48,173 nucleotides of DNA from a virus: positions 1-48,173 of IMG/VR virus record IMGVR_UViG_3300030085_000236; one strand, 5' to 3'. The position numbers and the translations under genes are program-made. Under the pieces are notes generated by a model, which worked only from the letters and a program-made list of their open reading frames with translations, was not told where the DNA came from and did no database searches. Position 1 is the stretch's first letter. Each line of letters starts with the position of its first letter. Below are positions 7,422 to 13,946 of this stretch, piece after piece.

Positions 7422-7750
7422 ACTTCCTCCGTCTTTGTAACATTCATCCAATCAAAACCGTCTCTGGGTGCAAAATATCTTTTACCGTCAGTGTGGCTGA
7501 CTGCGACTATCTCTCCGTTGACCATAGTAGCTATAATCGGGTCGTCCGTAGTATCAGTTGTTAACATATTTCCTACCTTATCTTCTAAACCTTCAGGTGC
7601 ATACATCAAATCAAACACTTTATCATATGCTTGTATCAACTTATTCGCTTGGTCTAGTGTTACGTATTTCCATATCAAATAGAATTTACCGTCTTCTGCA
7701 TAAGCATCACTCGGCTCGGGATAAACCCTTAATTCAAATATTTCGCTCAT
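7418..7750 (-). CDS. Hypothetical protein, divergent tandem paralogue 3
   Basis: 110 residues (MSEIFELRVYPEPSDAYAED). The first strand and spacing resemble the two genes downstream (MSD/MSE, aromatic strand, later 'YDKVFDLMY' at the position of 'YAELW'), so it is probably a diverged copy. It overlaps both neighbours by ATGA, and the same GGAGGAAGT ribosome site is used. Function unknown. Confidence 0.75.
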   Translation of the reverse strand: MSEIFELRVYPEPSDAYAEDGKFYLIWKYVTLDQANKLIQAYDKVFDLMYAPEGLEDKVGNMLTTDTTDDPIIATMVNGEIVAVSHTDGKRYFAPRDGFDWMNVTKTEEV

Positions 7751-8061
7751 ACTTCCTCCGCATTTTGGTTAATTCTAGTAATCGAAGCACTGAATCCATG
7801 TCCGTCTCCAATCTTCAATATATGGTAGATATAATCTTTCGATTGTATAACTGTAGTACCTATAACGTCGGCTTCAGTGAAACCTCTGCGTTCTTCGTCA
7901 ATCACAACTATATAACCGTCAACTAATCCGCCTGGTCCAATAGTATCTACTAAATCGTCAGCCATTACCCCTCCATCTTCTGATAGAGGTATCGTACAGT
8001 GCCACTCGTCAACTCGATTCTTATCAAGCTGTTCGTTTATATTATTAAAAATTTCGTTCAT
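7747..8061 (-). CDS. Hypothetical small protein
   Basis: 104 residues, not recognised. Contains a Gly/Asp-rich turn (DTIGPGGLVDGYIVVIDEE) followed by strand-helix segments. Start ATG 8061 chosen because GAAAGGAGAAAGAT precedes it and promoter 8104-8132 lies upstream; it is the first gene of the unit 8061-6769. Confidence 0.75.
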   Translation of the reverse strand: MNEIFNNINEQLDKNRVDEWHCTIPLSEDGGVMADDLVDTIGPGGLVDGYIVVIDEERRGFTEADVIGTTVIQSKDYIYHILKIGDGHGFSASITRINQNAEEV

Positions 8062-8103
8062 ATCTTTCTCCTTTCTATCGTAATAATAATTTACTACTTT
8101 ACT

Positions 8104-8132
8104 ATTATAGCTACGAGTTTTACCAAAGTAAA
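8104..8132 (-). promoter_or_regulatory. Phage promoter for unit 8061-6769
   Basis: TTTACT-N17-TATAAT, spacer ending CTCGTAGC. Confidence 0.8.
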
Positions 8133-8183
8133 ACAACCGCCGAAGCTAGCAAAAGCCAAGCCATTAGTAACCAAAGTCCGTCA

Positions 8184-8342
8184 TCATTTCTCATCTTGTT
8201 TATAGAGTTCATCAAAAGTTTCTACCTCTCGTTTGCCACAGTCCTCACATTCTAATACGCTGATTAATACGCCGTCTTTCGTAATTTTATGACTGTTGCG
8301 TATATCACAATCTCCGAGCACTTTATATTTACAATCAGTCAT
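8184..8342 (-). CDS. Tiny Cys-rich (zinc-binding) protein
   Basis: 52 residues, MTDCKYKVLGDCDIRNS..., with Cys at 4, 12, 32 and 35 (ECEDCGKRE), a likely single zinc site. Start overlaps the stop of the upstream gene by 8 bases (ATGACTGA), the same overlap geometry as terL. Last gene of the unit 8995-8184; the next promoter follows within 55 bases. Function unknown; small zinc proteins of this kind often modulate host proteins. Confidence 0.7.
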   Translation of the reverse strand: MTDCKYKVLGDCDIRNSHKITKDGVLISVLECEDCGKREVETFDELYKQDEK

Positions 8343-8520
8343 TTTTCTCTTTTTGTGCCTTCATCCAAGCACCTGTAATATCTACAGCTTCGTGTCTGCC
8401 AAGTTCTGGAAATACTTTTCTTAACTCTGCAGGTGCTCCGAACATATTAATACTTCCCATTTCCTGCATAGTATCTAACATTTCAAAGTATGGTTTATTT
8501 TTATTTTCTTCAGTTTGCAT
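8335..8520 (-). CDS. Small phage protein with INMFGAP motif
   Basis: 61 residues. The motif INMFGAPAELRKVFPEL is one I recall from small hypothetical proteins in other marine phages; function is unknown there too. It follows a TAGTTATG junction identical to that of the next upstream gene. No membrane segment. Confidence 0.75.
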   Translation of the reverse strand: MQTEENKNKPYFEMLDTMQEMGSINMFGAPAELRKVFPELGRHEAVDITGAWMKAQKEKND

Positions 8521-8522
8521 AA

Positions 8523-8801
8523 CTACCTCCCAATAGTTTTAGTTTTACATTCGTCGCAGGTAGTGATTATTCTAGGCTCGTCACCTATCAATAAACTACC
8601 GCACTCACGACACTCTAAAGTAGCATTATCTAATTCATGACACGGTGAACATAATGTTCCCTCATCAGTATTAATTACATAATAATCTTTTACATCTACG
8701 GTATTTTCTGAATACTCGTCTCCGCATTGAACACAAGTCCATCCGTCAGGACAAGAGCTAACAGCATCTTGTCCAAATAATTTTTCTGTTGAAATACTCA
8801 T
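8523..8801 (-). CDS. Zinc-ribbon protein, four CxxC pairs
   Basis: 92 residues with CVQC (23-26), CSPC (51-54), CREC (64-67) and CDEC (82-85), enough ligands for two zinc ribbons. It ends KTKTIGR, and the preceding gene in the operon ends DTKTIGR, with the same 26-base junction (CATAACTACCTCCCAATAGT and on) after each, so gene ends and ribosome sites have been copied. Likely nucleic-acid or protein binding; function unknown. Confidence 0.8.
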   Translation of the reverse strand: MSISTEKLFGQDAVSSCPDGWTCVQCGDEYSENTVDVKDYYVINTDEGTLCSPCHELDNATLECRECGSLLIGDEPRIITTCDECKTKTIGR

Positions 8802-8803
8802 AA

Positions 8804-8995
8804 CTACCTCCCAATAGTTTTAGTATCGTTAATAGTGATATACTGATATGCACCTTTGTTATACGCTGGTGCAATCTGTGTTTTACGCTGTTCAGCTAAT
8901 CGCTGTGCAGCTTCTTCGCCGCACGATGTACAGGTCGAATAACCTAGTTTAGCTCGTGCGGTCGGTATTTTATCTCGGCATAATGAACATATCAT
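8804..8995 (-). CDS. DksA/TraR-type zinc-finger protein
   Basis: 63 residues. CSLCRDKIPTARAKLGYSTC followed by TSC gives a C-x2-C...C-x2-C finger with the internal I-P-x-A/G-R pattern of the DksA/TraR C-terminal finger. The long coiled coil of DksA is absent, so direct entry into the RNA polymerase secondary channel is doubtful; a short TraR-like effector remains possible. Start ATG 8995 is set by GAAAGGAGAAAGATT and promoter 9029-9057. First gene of a zinc-protein operon. Confidence 0.65.
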   Translation of the reverse strand: MICSLCRDKIPTARAKLGYSTCTSCGEEAAQRLAEQRKTQIAPAYNKGAYQYITINDTKTIGR

Positions 8996-9028
8996 AATCT
9001 TTCTCCTTTCTTTTATTACGCTATAAAT

Positions 9029-9057
9029 AGTATAGCTACGAGTAAAGCCAAAGTAAA
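9029..9057 (-). promoter_or_regulatory. Phage promoter for zinc-protein unit
   Basis: TTTACT-N17-TATACT; drives 8995 down to 8184. The spacer ends CTCGTAGC. Confidence 0.8.
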
Positions 9058-9060
9058 GCA

Positions 9061-9528
9061 CTACCACCATACGTGCATTACCGCACCACGTTTACCAGCA
9101 ATACCGAGTAAAGTCGCTAGGTCTTTAACTTCGCCGAGTGTATATTCAGCCCAATCCTCTACTTGATAAACTATAGTGTCGTCATCAATATCTAAAGGAC
9201 AGTTCGTATCATTAGGGTCGCTACCAAACACACCATATTCTTCTCTAACAGTATGTAAAAATTCTTCTAACACATCAGCTTGTGCTTTTAGTTCATCGCT
9301 TGTAACATACGGCGGGTTATCGTGCTCCGATTTATGCCATATACCTCCTCGATGTTGCATAAGCTCATCAACTAAAGGCTCGTATACTTTACCCCTAAAC
9401 GAGCCATCGCTACCACTTCCGCTGAGCATACCTCCGCAAAGGTTGATATCTTTTAGGCGTTCATCATCTTCGTGCGTAAACGCTTTATCATGGTCGTTAC
9501 CATGTACTATATAACAATCTAATCCCAT
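9061..9528 (-). CDS. Conserved phage hypothetical (MGLDCYI type)
   Basis: 155 residues beginning MGLDCYIVHGNDHD; GLCGG-like NLCGGMLSGSGSDGSFRGKVY in the middle. Proteins with an MGLD start and an LCGG...FRGK core occur in many phages without known function. Start at ATG 9528 is preceded by AGGGAGTTAATT. Conserved His, Asp and Cys residues could bind a metal but nothing proves an activity. Confidence 0.75.
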   Translation of the reverse strand: MGLDCYIVHGNDHDKAFTHEDDERLKDINLCGGMLSGSGSDGSFRGKVYEPLVDELMQHRGGIWHKSEHDNPPYVTSDELKAQADVLEEFLHTVREEYGVFGSDPNDTNCPLDIDDDTIVYQVEDWAEYTLGEVKDLATLLGIAGKRGAVMHVWW

Positions 9529-9530
9529 AA

Positions 9531-9605
9531 TTAACTCCCTGCTATCATTATTAAGATAGCTAAACAAAACATCATTGCTGGTAAAATAAATATCTCAACA
9601 CCCAT
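9531..9605 (-). CDS. Possible 24-residue membrane peptide
   Basis: A 25-codon frame (MGVEIFILPAMMFCLAILIM plus four residues) fits exactly between two genes, is preceded by GAGGAGTTGATT, and stops two bases before the next ATG. It would form a single membrane helix. The spacing and ribosome site support translation; its brevity keeps this tentative. Confidence 0.5.
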   Translation of the reverse strand: MGVEIFILPAMMFCLAILIMIAGS

Positions 9606-9607
9606 AA

Positions 9608-9802
9608 TCAACTCCTCATCTGTGCAATACGTGCAGGTATAACGACTGTCATATTACATTCGTCACAACATCTGCCTTCGTTAACAGGCTCGGCGTTATT
9701 GCCGCCTTCCCATACTATCTCGCCCTTATCGTTTCTTAAAGGCTCGATATGTCCTTCGCAAATAGAACATTTGCGGTCTTCTAGTTTAGTTACATTATTC
9801 AT
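9608..9802 (-). CDS. Small zinc-finger protein (GRCCDEC type)
   Basis: 64 residues: CSIC at 17-20 and CCDEC near 46-50 separated by WEGGNNAEPVNEG. The GGNNA-PV-GRCC pattern is one I recall from phage proteins of unknown function. Preceded by AGGAGGAATT. Probably a structural zinc site. Confidence 0.75.
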   Translation of the reverse strand: MNNVTKLEDRKCSICEGHIEPLRNDKGEIVWEGGNNAEPVNEGRCCDECNMTVVIPARIAQMRS

Positions 9803-9811
9803 AATTCCTCC

Positions 9812-10075
9812 TTAATATAACAATCTTTTAATAGTAGTAGCTTCGCCTGTATCACGTAATTTGTATACATTCAAACCTTTCCACTTTTCGTTTTGTCTGT
9901 CGACTTCTGCTTGTGCAGACTCTAACTTACTATGCGATGTGTGTAACATCCAGTTTTCGCTGTGCGGTGTATCAGCATGTTGGTATATAACTCTATACCT
10001 TAATACTCGCTCGTCGTGGTATAAATTACCGTCAGAGCCTCGATAAACGCCGTCTTCAATTTTTGTAAATTTCAT
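9812..10075 (-). CDS. Hypothetical small protein
   Basis: 87 residues, beta-rich start (MKFTKIEDGVYRGSDGNLYH) and helical end, not recognised. First gene after promoter 10108-10136 with the standard GAAAGGAGAAAGTT leader; heads the unit running to 9061. Confidence 0.75.
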   Translation of the reverse strand: MKFTKIEDGVYRGSDGNLYHDERVLRYRVIYQHADTPHSENWMLHTSHSKLESAQAEVDRQNEKWKGLNVYKLRDTGEATTIKRLLY

Positions 10076-10107
10076 AACTTTCTCCTTTCTTAAAATTAAC
10101 TATAACT

Positions 10108-10136
10108 AGTTTACTTACCAGCAAACCGAAAGTAAA
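10108..10136 (-). promoter_or_regulatory. Phage promoter for unit 10075-9061
   Basis: TTTACT-N17-TAAACT; upstream of it lies the hairpin-rich 3' region of the MazG-like gene. Confidence 0.75.
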
Positions 10137-10145
10137 GCAAAGGGC

Positions 10146-10312
10146 GGACTGTAGAATGTATGAATAGTTGAACGGAGCACTCTACAGCCCTTGTATGCTC
10201 ACTATAATGAAAGTTGTTGCATACCAAAAAAAGCAGGACTTAGTCATGTCTGTGTTTGCCACTGCGTGCTTATCCACTTAACTATAGTCTTGGCTGAGCC
10301 ATAACTAAGTCC
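10146..10312 (-). ncRNA. Three-hairpin non-coding region
   Basis: Three nested inverted repeats in a 180-base gap: GGACTTAGT/ACTAAGTCC (10236-10312, 77 bases, followed on the minus strand by TTTTTTT), GTATGC/GCATAC (10193-10224) and GGACTGTAGA/TCTACAGCCC (10146-10190, one G-U). No coding frame. Could be a 3' UTR terminator set, or a small structured RNA. It is not a tRNA (no T-loop). Confidence 0.45.
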
Positions 10313-10322
10313 CTTTCGCGAA

Positions 10323-10649
10323 CTAATCTTTCTTAAATAATCCATCCTCTAATTTACCTGTACGGTCTTTAATTTCGTCCCAAGCATGGTCTAAACATTG
10401 TTCAAACGTTAAACCATATTGTGCTGCTAATATAATCAATACTACTGCACAATCGCCTATACCATCTTTTAAACTTTGTTCGTCACGATAAGCTACAGCT
10501 TTCGCTAGTTCACCTACTTCTTCCATAAGTTTCAACGTTTGTGCGTTAGTATCTATTAAATCTTGTGTAAACTTTTCTACATTCAGTAAACCACGTTCTT
10601 CACCCCAGTTCTCAACTCTCGTTACTTCTTCTAATCTAGTTGTTCTCAT
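10323..10649 (-). CDS. MazG-like nucleotide pyrophosphohydrolase
   Basis: 108 residues, all-alpha. The paired metal motifs of the MazG/NTP-PPase superfamily are present: KLMEEVGELAKAV (EExxE) about residue 40 and DGIGDCAVVL (ExxD-type, here D..D) about 62. The family hydrolyses NTPs to NMP and pyrophosphate; in phages it is thought to lower (p)ppGpp or clear damaged or non-canonical nucleotides. The second is notable beside a putative base-modification module. SD AGAGGAAAACT precedes ATG 10649. A hairpin-rich 3' region follows. Confidence 0.8.
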   Translation of the reverse strand: MRTTRLEEVTRVENWGEERGLLNVEKFTQDLIDTNAQTLKLMEEVGELAKAVAYRDEQSLKDGIGDCAVVLIILAAQYGLTFEQCLDHAWDEIKDRTGKLEDGLFKKD

Positions 10650-10679
10650 AGTTTTCCTCTAAATATATACCTAAGTGCA

Positions 10680-10943
10680 TCAAGTTTCTTTTTGCTCAGG
10701 TGTCGTAGGTGTTTCGGAACTTCTTGCTCTTTCGGGGTAGAGTTCTTTTGCCCACTTGTCGATTTGTTCGATTGCTGCTCCATAAAATACTCCTGTTTCG
10801 TGTTCTCTGGCAAGCCGTGCTATTACATGCTGTGCTTCCCAATTTGCTAAATTAGGGTGTAGTTTTTTAACATCGTCTATTGTTATTTTAACACCCAACT
10901 CTATATCTCTTAAAGCTGTATATTTATTAATAACTACTTTCAA
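10680..10943 (-). CDS. Hypothetical small protein (TTG start)
   Basis: 87 residues, helical, not recognised. Starts at TTG 10943 after GGGAGATACAAA and overlaps the end of the upstream gene by 17 bases. The C terminus is Pro/Thr/Glu-rich and probably disordered. Confidence 0.65.
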   Translation of the reverse strand: MKVVINKYTALRDIELGVKITIDDVKKLHPNLANWEAQHVIARLAREHETGVFYGAAIEQIDKWAKELYPERARSSETPTTPEQKET

Positions 10944-11118
10944 TTTGTATCTCCCTTTCTTGTACTCGACCGAACGGAGCTTCCGCTAGTCGATTAATAT
11001 TACAACGATTATCAAATTTATCTCGTTGTCGTTGTTGTATTTCTTGAGCGATTTTAACAGCTTCTTTATCGCTATCCGCCCAAATATATAATTGTAAATC
11101 TACTGTATACCTATCCAT
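10927..11118 (-). CDS. Hypothetical small protein
   Basis: 63 residues, MDRYTVDLQLYIWADSDKEA. A beta strand followed by a helix (DKEAVKIAQEI) suggests a ferredoxin-like fold. Start at ATG 11118 overlaps the preceding stop (TAATG). Function unknown. Confidence 0.7.
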   Translation of the reverse strand: MDRYTVDLQLYIWADSDKEAVKIAQEIQQRQRDKFDNRCNINRLAEAPFGRVQEREIQIESSY

Positions 11119-11417
11119 TACATACCCCTTGTCATATGTGAATAACAATTTCTACCGTTGGCTTCTAGTGGTAAACCACAAACACAGGTATCTTCATAAC
11201 TGTAATTGCCGTAAGTATCTTCAAACCAAATATCGAAAAAGTGGCTTACGTCAGCAACTTTGATTTTAGTATAAGGCTCGTATATTCTATGGTAATCCCA
11301 TAAAGCAGATGTAACAAAATCATAGGCTTTTAACCTATCTTCATCAGACATATCTAAATAGTATGTTAACCTACTGATATGCCGTAATGTTTGTTCTTTA
11401 ATAATTTCTAAGTTCAT
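11118..11417 (-). CDS. Hypothetical protein, structured leader
   Basis: 99 residues, not recognised, with Cys residues near the C terminus (CVCG). I start at ATG 11417 (GAAAGGAGAATATT upstream); the open frame to 11498 runs through a structured leader. Heads the unit 11417-10323, ending with the MazG-like gene. Confidence 0.75.
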   Translation of the reverse strand: MNLEIIKEQTLRHISRLTYYLDMSDEDRLKAYDFVTSALWDYHRIYEPYTKIKVADVSHFFDIWFEDTYGNYSYEDTCVCGLPLEANGRNCYSHMTRGM

Positions 11418-11426
11418 AATATTCTC

Positions 11427-11555
11427 CTTTCTATAAAAATTGAGAGTGTGTGCCGAGTGGGTCTTCCTCGGATTTGCATGCGTTTTTCCCCTACACACAC
11501 CCTCGTCTAGTTGTGAGGTCGTATGAACGAGAGTAATTCCTCACAACTAAAACTT
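11427..11555 (-). ncRNA. Structured 5' leader of gene 11118
   Basis: Starting about seven bases after the predicted transcription start, a perfect 10-bp stem AGTTGTGAGG/CCTCACAACT (11509-11548) is followed by a second stem GAGGGTGTGTG/CACACACTCTC enclosing CCGAG...CTCGG, and then the ribosome site. A candidate cis-regulatory leader. Confidence 0.4.
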
Positions 11556-11561
11556 AATAAT

Positions 11562-11590
11562 AGTTTACTTACGACTAACGCCAAAGTAAA
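11562..11590 (-). promoter_or_regulatory. Phage promoter for unit 11417-10323
   Basis: TTTACT-N17-TAAACT; transcription would begin near 11555 and give a structured leader of about 140 bases. Confidence 0.75.
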
Positions 11591-11601
11591 GCACTAAAAC
11601 A

Positions 11602-11745
11602 TTACGGAGTATCGAAGTCAGCATGTTCAGTCACAACTTGATAAATTATATCCCAAGCCTCGTTAACAGCGTCTTCGTCGTATCCTGTTTTAGCCCCCGA
11701 TGAAACAACTTCACCAAGTAATTCTAACGCTTCTTGTATATCCAT
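11602..11745 (-). CDS. Small acidic hypothetical protein
   Basis: 47 residues (MDIQEALELLGEVVSSGAKT...), start overlapping the stop of the upstream gene (TAATG). Helical and acidic, no membrane segment. Its end lies just upstream of promoter 11562-11590. Unknown function. Confidence 0.65.
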   Translation of the reverse strand: MDIQEALELLGEVVSSGAKTGYDEDAVNEAWDIIYQVVTEHADFDTP

Positions 11746-12158
11746 TAATAATACCCCGCGATTTCCATTCCAGGCTCGTCATAAAACGCTGTAATACTAA
11801 CGCCATCACGTTCTTCTTTATATATCTCACGTAAATGAGCTACTGCCATTTCTGGCGGCGACCATGCAGTATTGAAACGATACTCTAAAGTTTCATTAAT
11901 TTCACATAACTCGTCGTCATAAGTATTCCATTTAGTACCCCAATTTTGAATACGCCAATCCCACCATTTTGGCATACGGTGGGTATCGTCTTCTTTACCA
12001 AACGTTGGCTTAACTGCGATACTTTCGTAGTCTGGCTCGGGTAATATATGGCTTAGGTCGAAACAAGTTTCTTCAGACTGTAAAAATTCTTTAATTTCTT
12101 TAGCCTGTTCTTCAGACCTACAATGTATTTCTACTCTATTAAAACAATGGTTTGGCAT
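11745..12158 (-). CDS. DUF1281/Api92-like ferredoxin-fold protein
   Basis: 137 residues. MPNHCFNRVEI at the start, WWDWRIQNWGTKWN in the middle and FNTAWSPP, then EPGMEIAGYY at the end are the signature elements of the DUF1281 family found on phages and plasmids. Function unknown. Start ATG 12158 is preceded by GGAGTTAATT; coupled to the DUF3846-like gene upstream. Confidence 0.8.
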   Translation of the reverse strand: MPNHCFNRVEIHCRSEEQAKEIKEFLQSEETCFDLSHILPEPDYESIAVKPTFGKEDDTHRMPKWWDWRIQNWGTKWNTYDDELCEINETLEYRFNTAWSPPEMAVAHLREIYKEERDGVSITAFYDEPGMEIAGYY

Positions 12159-12160
12159 AA

Positions 12161-12511
12161 TTAACTCCAAATTCTCGCAACCAACTTACCTTCAGGTAAA
12201 AACTGTATAGTTTTCGCATACTCGTTAACATCTAACGTAGTGGCAATACTCTCGCCCTCGTCGTTATGACCAAGTATTAAACCTTTGCCCGCAAGGGTCA
12301 CAAGTTGGTTGGTCGTATAACTATATATTCTAAAATAACGTGTAGGGTCTTTCAATAAACCTTCGTCATCTACGTATATATCGTTAGTATCGTCAAGTGA
12401 AACTACATCGAAAGTATTACAATCTGTAAGATTGTATATTTCTTTATAGTCACCGTTATAATCTACTTCTGACACAGATTGGTCAAAAGGGTCAATTAAT
12501 ATAGCTTTCAT
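12161..12511 (-). CDS. DUF3846-like protein
   Basis: 116 residues. KAILIDP start, a 'DIYVDDEGLLKDP' element and LAGKGLILGHNDEGES match the DUF3846 layout common in phages and mobile elements. Function unknown. First gene after promoter 12544-12572 with the usual GAAAGGAGAAAGTT leader. Confidence 0.7.
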   Translation of the reverse strand: MKAILIDPFDQSVSEVDYNGDYKEIYNLTDCNTFDVVSLDDTNDIYVDDEGLLKDPTRYFRIYSYTTNQLVTLAGKGLILGHNDEGESIATTLDVNEYAKTIQFLPEGKLVARIWS

Positions 12512-12543
12512 AACTTTCTCCTTTCTTAATTAGTTATATTAAT

Positions 12544-12572
12544 ACTTTACCTACCAGCAAGCCGAAAGTAAA
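12544..12572 (-). promoter_or_regulatory. Phage promoter for unit 12511-11602
   Basis: TTTACT-N17-TAAAGT; spacer ends GCTGGTAGG. Confidence 0.75.
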
Positions 12573-12578
12573 GCAACG

Positions 12579-12782
12579 TTATTTCATTTCTTTTTCAGTA
12601 AACATAGTATCGATAGTATCAATCACGCAGTTGATAAAATCAGCTTGGTCCCAACGGATTTCTGGTTTTTCTAAAACTCCATCAGCCATGTTAGGGACTA
12701 CAACATTGTTAAGCTTACGAGCGAGTGCTATAGCATTAGTTTCTACAACAGTGCCGTCGTGTTTAGTTATTGTAATTTCCAT
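12579..12782 (-). CDS. Hypothetical small protein
   Basis: 67 residues, MEITITKHDGTVVETNAIAL; two strands then helices, not recognised. GGAGGAGAAT precedes ATG 12782. Followed directly by a consensus promoter. Confidence 0.7.
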   Translation of the reverse strand: MEITITKHDGTVVETNAIALARKLNNVVVPNMADGVLEKPEIRWDQADFINCVIDTIDTMFTEKEMK

Positions 12783-12924
12783 ATTCTCCTCCTATGAATA
12801 ATAAATGATAAGGCGTTGTTCATATGACTTCACTCTAGCCTAACCTATGTAGATTAAACATCAATTCCTCGTCAAACTGGATTTATACTTTAATAGCTAT
12901 CCACTTTTCCGCTAACCTTATCGT

Positions 12925-12958
12925 GTGAGACTGTACTATTGAGGCAATACAGTCTCAC
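12925..12958 (-). other. 11-bp perfect hairpin after gene 12969
   Basis: GTGAGACTGTA/TACAGTCTCAC with a 12-base loop, a few bases past the stop, no T-tract. Possibly an RNA-stability element. The rest of 12783-12968 shows no gene. Confidence 0.4.
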
Positions 12959-12968
12959 GGTTTCCAAA

Positions 12969-13340
12969 TTATACTTCAGATAGGAAGCCTTCGCTTACTA
13001 ATCTATCTTTGTAAAATCTGAAAATTCTTAAAGGGTCTTGGCATGTAGACAAGAATCCTTTTTTAACAGCTAGTGCAACTAAGTCTTGAGCAGTAAACTT
13101 TTTAGGGTCTAGCTCAGTCTTTTTAGCTTCACTAATTGTTTGTAATAAAGCATACATTTGCGGTGTAAAGCCAGTTTGTTCAGGCATAGTGCCACTGAAC
13201 TTGTAGCTTTTTCTCGCTGCACCTCTAGTTTTTGCGACAGGCTTTGGCACTTTTGTTACTTGTGCTTTGCTTATAGGCTTGTCTGCAACAACCTTTGGCG
13301 GCATACTTTTAGATTTTGAAGTAGTAGTTGCTGTTCGCAT
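12969..13340 (-). CDS. Winged-helix-like protein with basic N-terminal tail
   Basis: 123 residues. Residues 1-50 are Lys/Thr/Pro-rich and disordered, fitting nucleic-acid contact. The C-terminal domain ends DPLRIFRFYKDRLVSEGFL, paralogous to the proteins at 3918 and 13728. Promoter 13397-13425 and GAAAGGAGAAAGAT precede it; an 11-bp hairpin follows the stop. Function unknown; DNA binding is inference. Confidence 0.75.
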   Translation of the reverse strand: MRTATTTSKSKSMPPKVVADKPISKAQVTKVPKPVAKTRGAARKSYKFSGTMPEQTGFTPQMYALLQTISEAKKTELDPKKFTAQDLVALAVKKGFLSTCQDPLRIFRFYKDRLVSEGFLSEV

Positions 13341-13396
13341 ATCTTTCTCCTTTCTAAATATTAATTTAATCTGTTTTTATACAGACACCAAGCTTT

Positions 13397-13425
13397 ACTA
13401 TACTTACCACTTTTACGAATGTAAA
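13397..13425 (-). promoter_or_regulatory. Phage promoter for gene 12969-13340
   Basis: TTTACA-N17-TATAGT; spacer ends GTGGTAAG. Confidence 0.7.
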
Positions 13426-13437
13426 GCAGCAAGTTCA

Positions 13438-13728
13438 TTAAGCGATACGCCAGACTCTGATACCAGATACTTCTACCAGTGTAGGGTTTGAAGGGTCAGA
13501 TATTTCTTCAAGTCTATAACGTAATACAAACTTCCACTCGGGTTCTTGTTTTTTACAAAAAGTCCTAGTAGATTGTTGTAATCTATTTTTTGCACGAGTT
13601 GCATTGTCATCTTCTCGCAATTCTATAAAAACTGAATCGCCGACTTCCATATCGCCCCATGCGTATTGTGAGCCTCTGCCCCTGATATCTTCAGGGATAG
13701 GAACTCCTTTTTCTATGTTAAATTTCAT
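13438..13728 (-). CDS. Conserved phage hypothetical (IEKGVPIP type)
   Basis: 96 residues. MKFNIEKGVPIPEDIRGRGS and GDMEVGDSVFI match a small protein I recall from many phages; the C-terminal half has the 'R...R...W.FVLRYR' pattern of those proteins. Possibly DNA-binding; function unknown. Start overlaps the upstream stop (TAATG). Confidence 0.75.
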   Translation of the reverse strand: MKFNIEKGVPIPEDIRGRGSQYAWGDMEVGDSVFIELREDDNATRAKNRLQQSTRTFCKKQEPEWKFVLRYRLEEISDPSNPTLVEVSGIRVWRIA

Positions 13729-13946
13729 TAGTGTATATCCTCGATTTTAATAAGTTTATTATCTTCTAAATATTTCTTCCAAAACATAAACACTAGAGCG
13801 GGGTCATTGACCCCCTCTAGTTGCTCACAGCCTTGTGCTATCATAAGGTCAGCTAGCTCTTGTGCTAGCTCATTCTCATGTGCTTTGCTGAATACAGCTT
13901 CCCATAGTCTGCCAAGTAGATTGGCTGGTACGCTATAATCATCCAT
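13728..13946 (-). CDS. Small winged-helix-like paralogue
   Basis: 72 residues, helical; its end DPALVFMFWKKYLEDNKLIK parallels the C termini at 12969 and 3918. Translationally coupled on both sides (TAATG). Probably the minimal form of this paralogous domain. Confidence 0.7.
   Translation of the reverse strand: MDDYSVPANLLGRLWEAVFSKAHENELAQELADLMIAQGCEQLEGVNDPALVFMFWKKYLEDNKLIKIEDIH

Noticed and set aside
8115-8170. 14-residue hydrophobic frame (MAWLLLASAVVLLW)
   Set aside because: No ribosome site and lies across the promoter.
10236-10312. 77-base unit with a 9-bp closing stem resembling a tRNA
   Set aside because: No T-loop consensus, no anticodon arm with 5-bp stem and 7-base loop on either strand.
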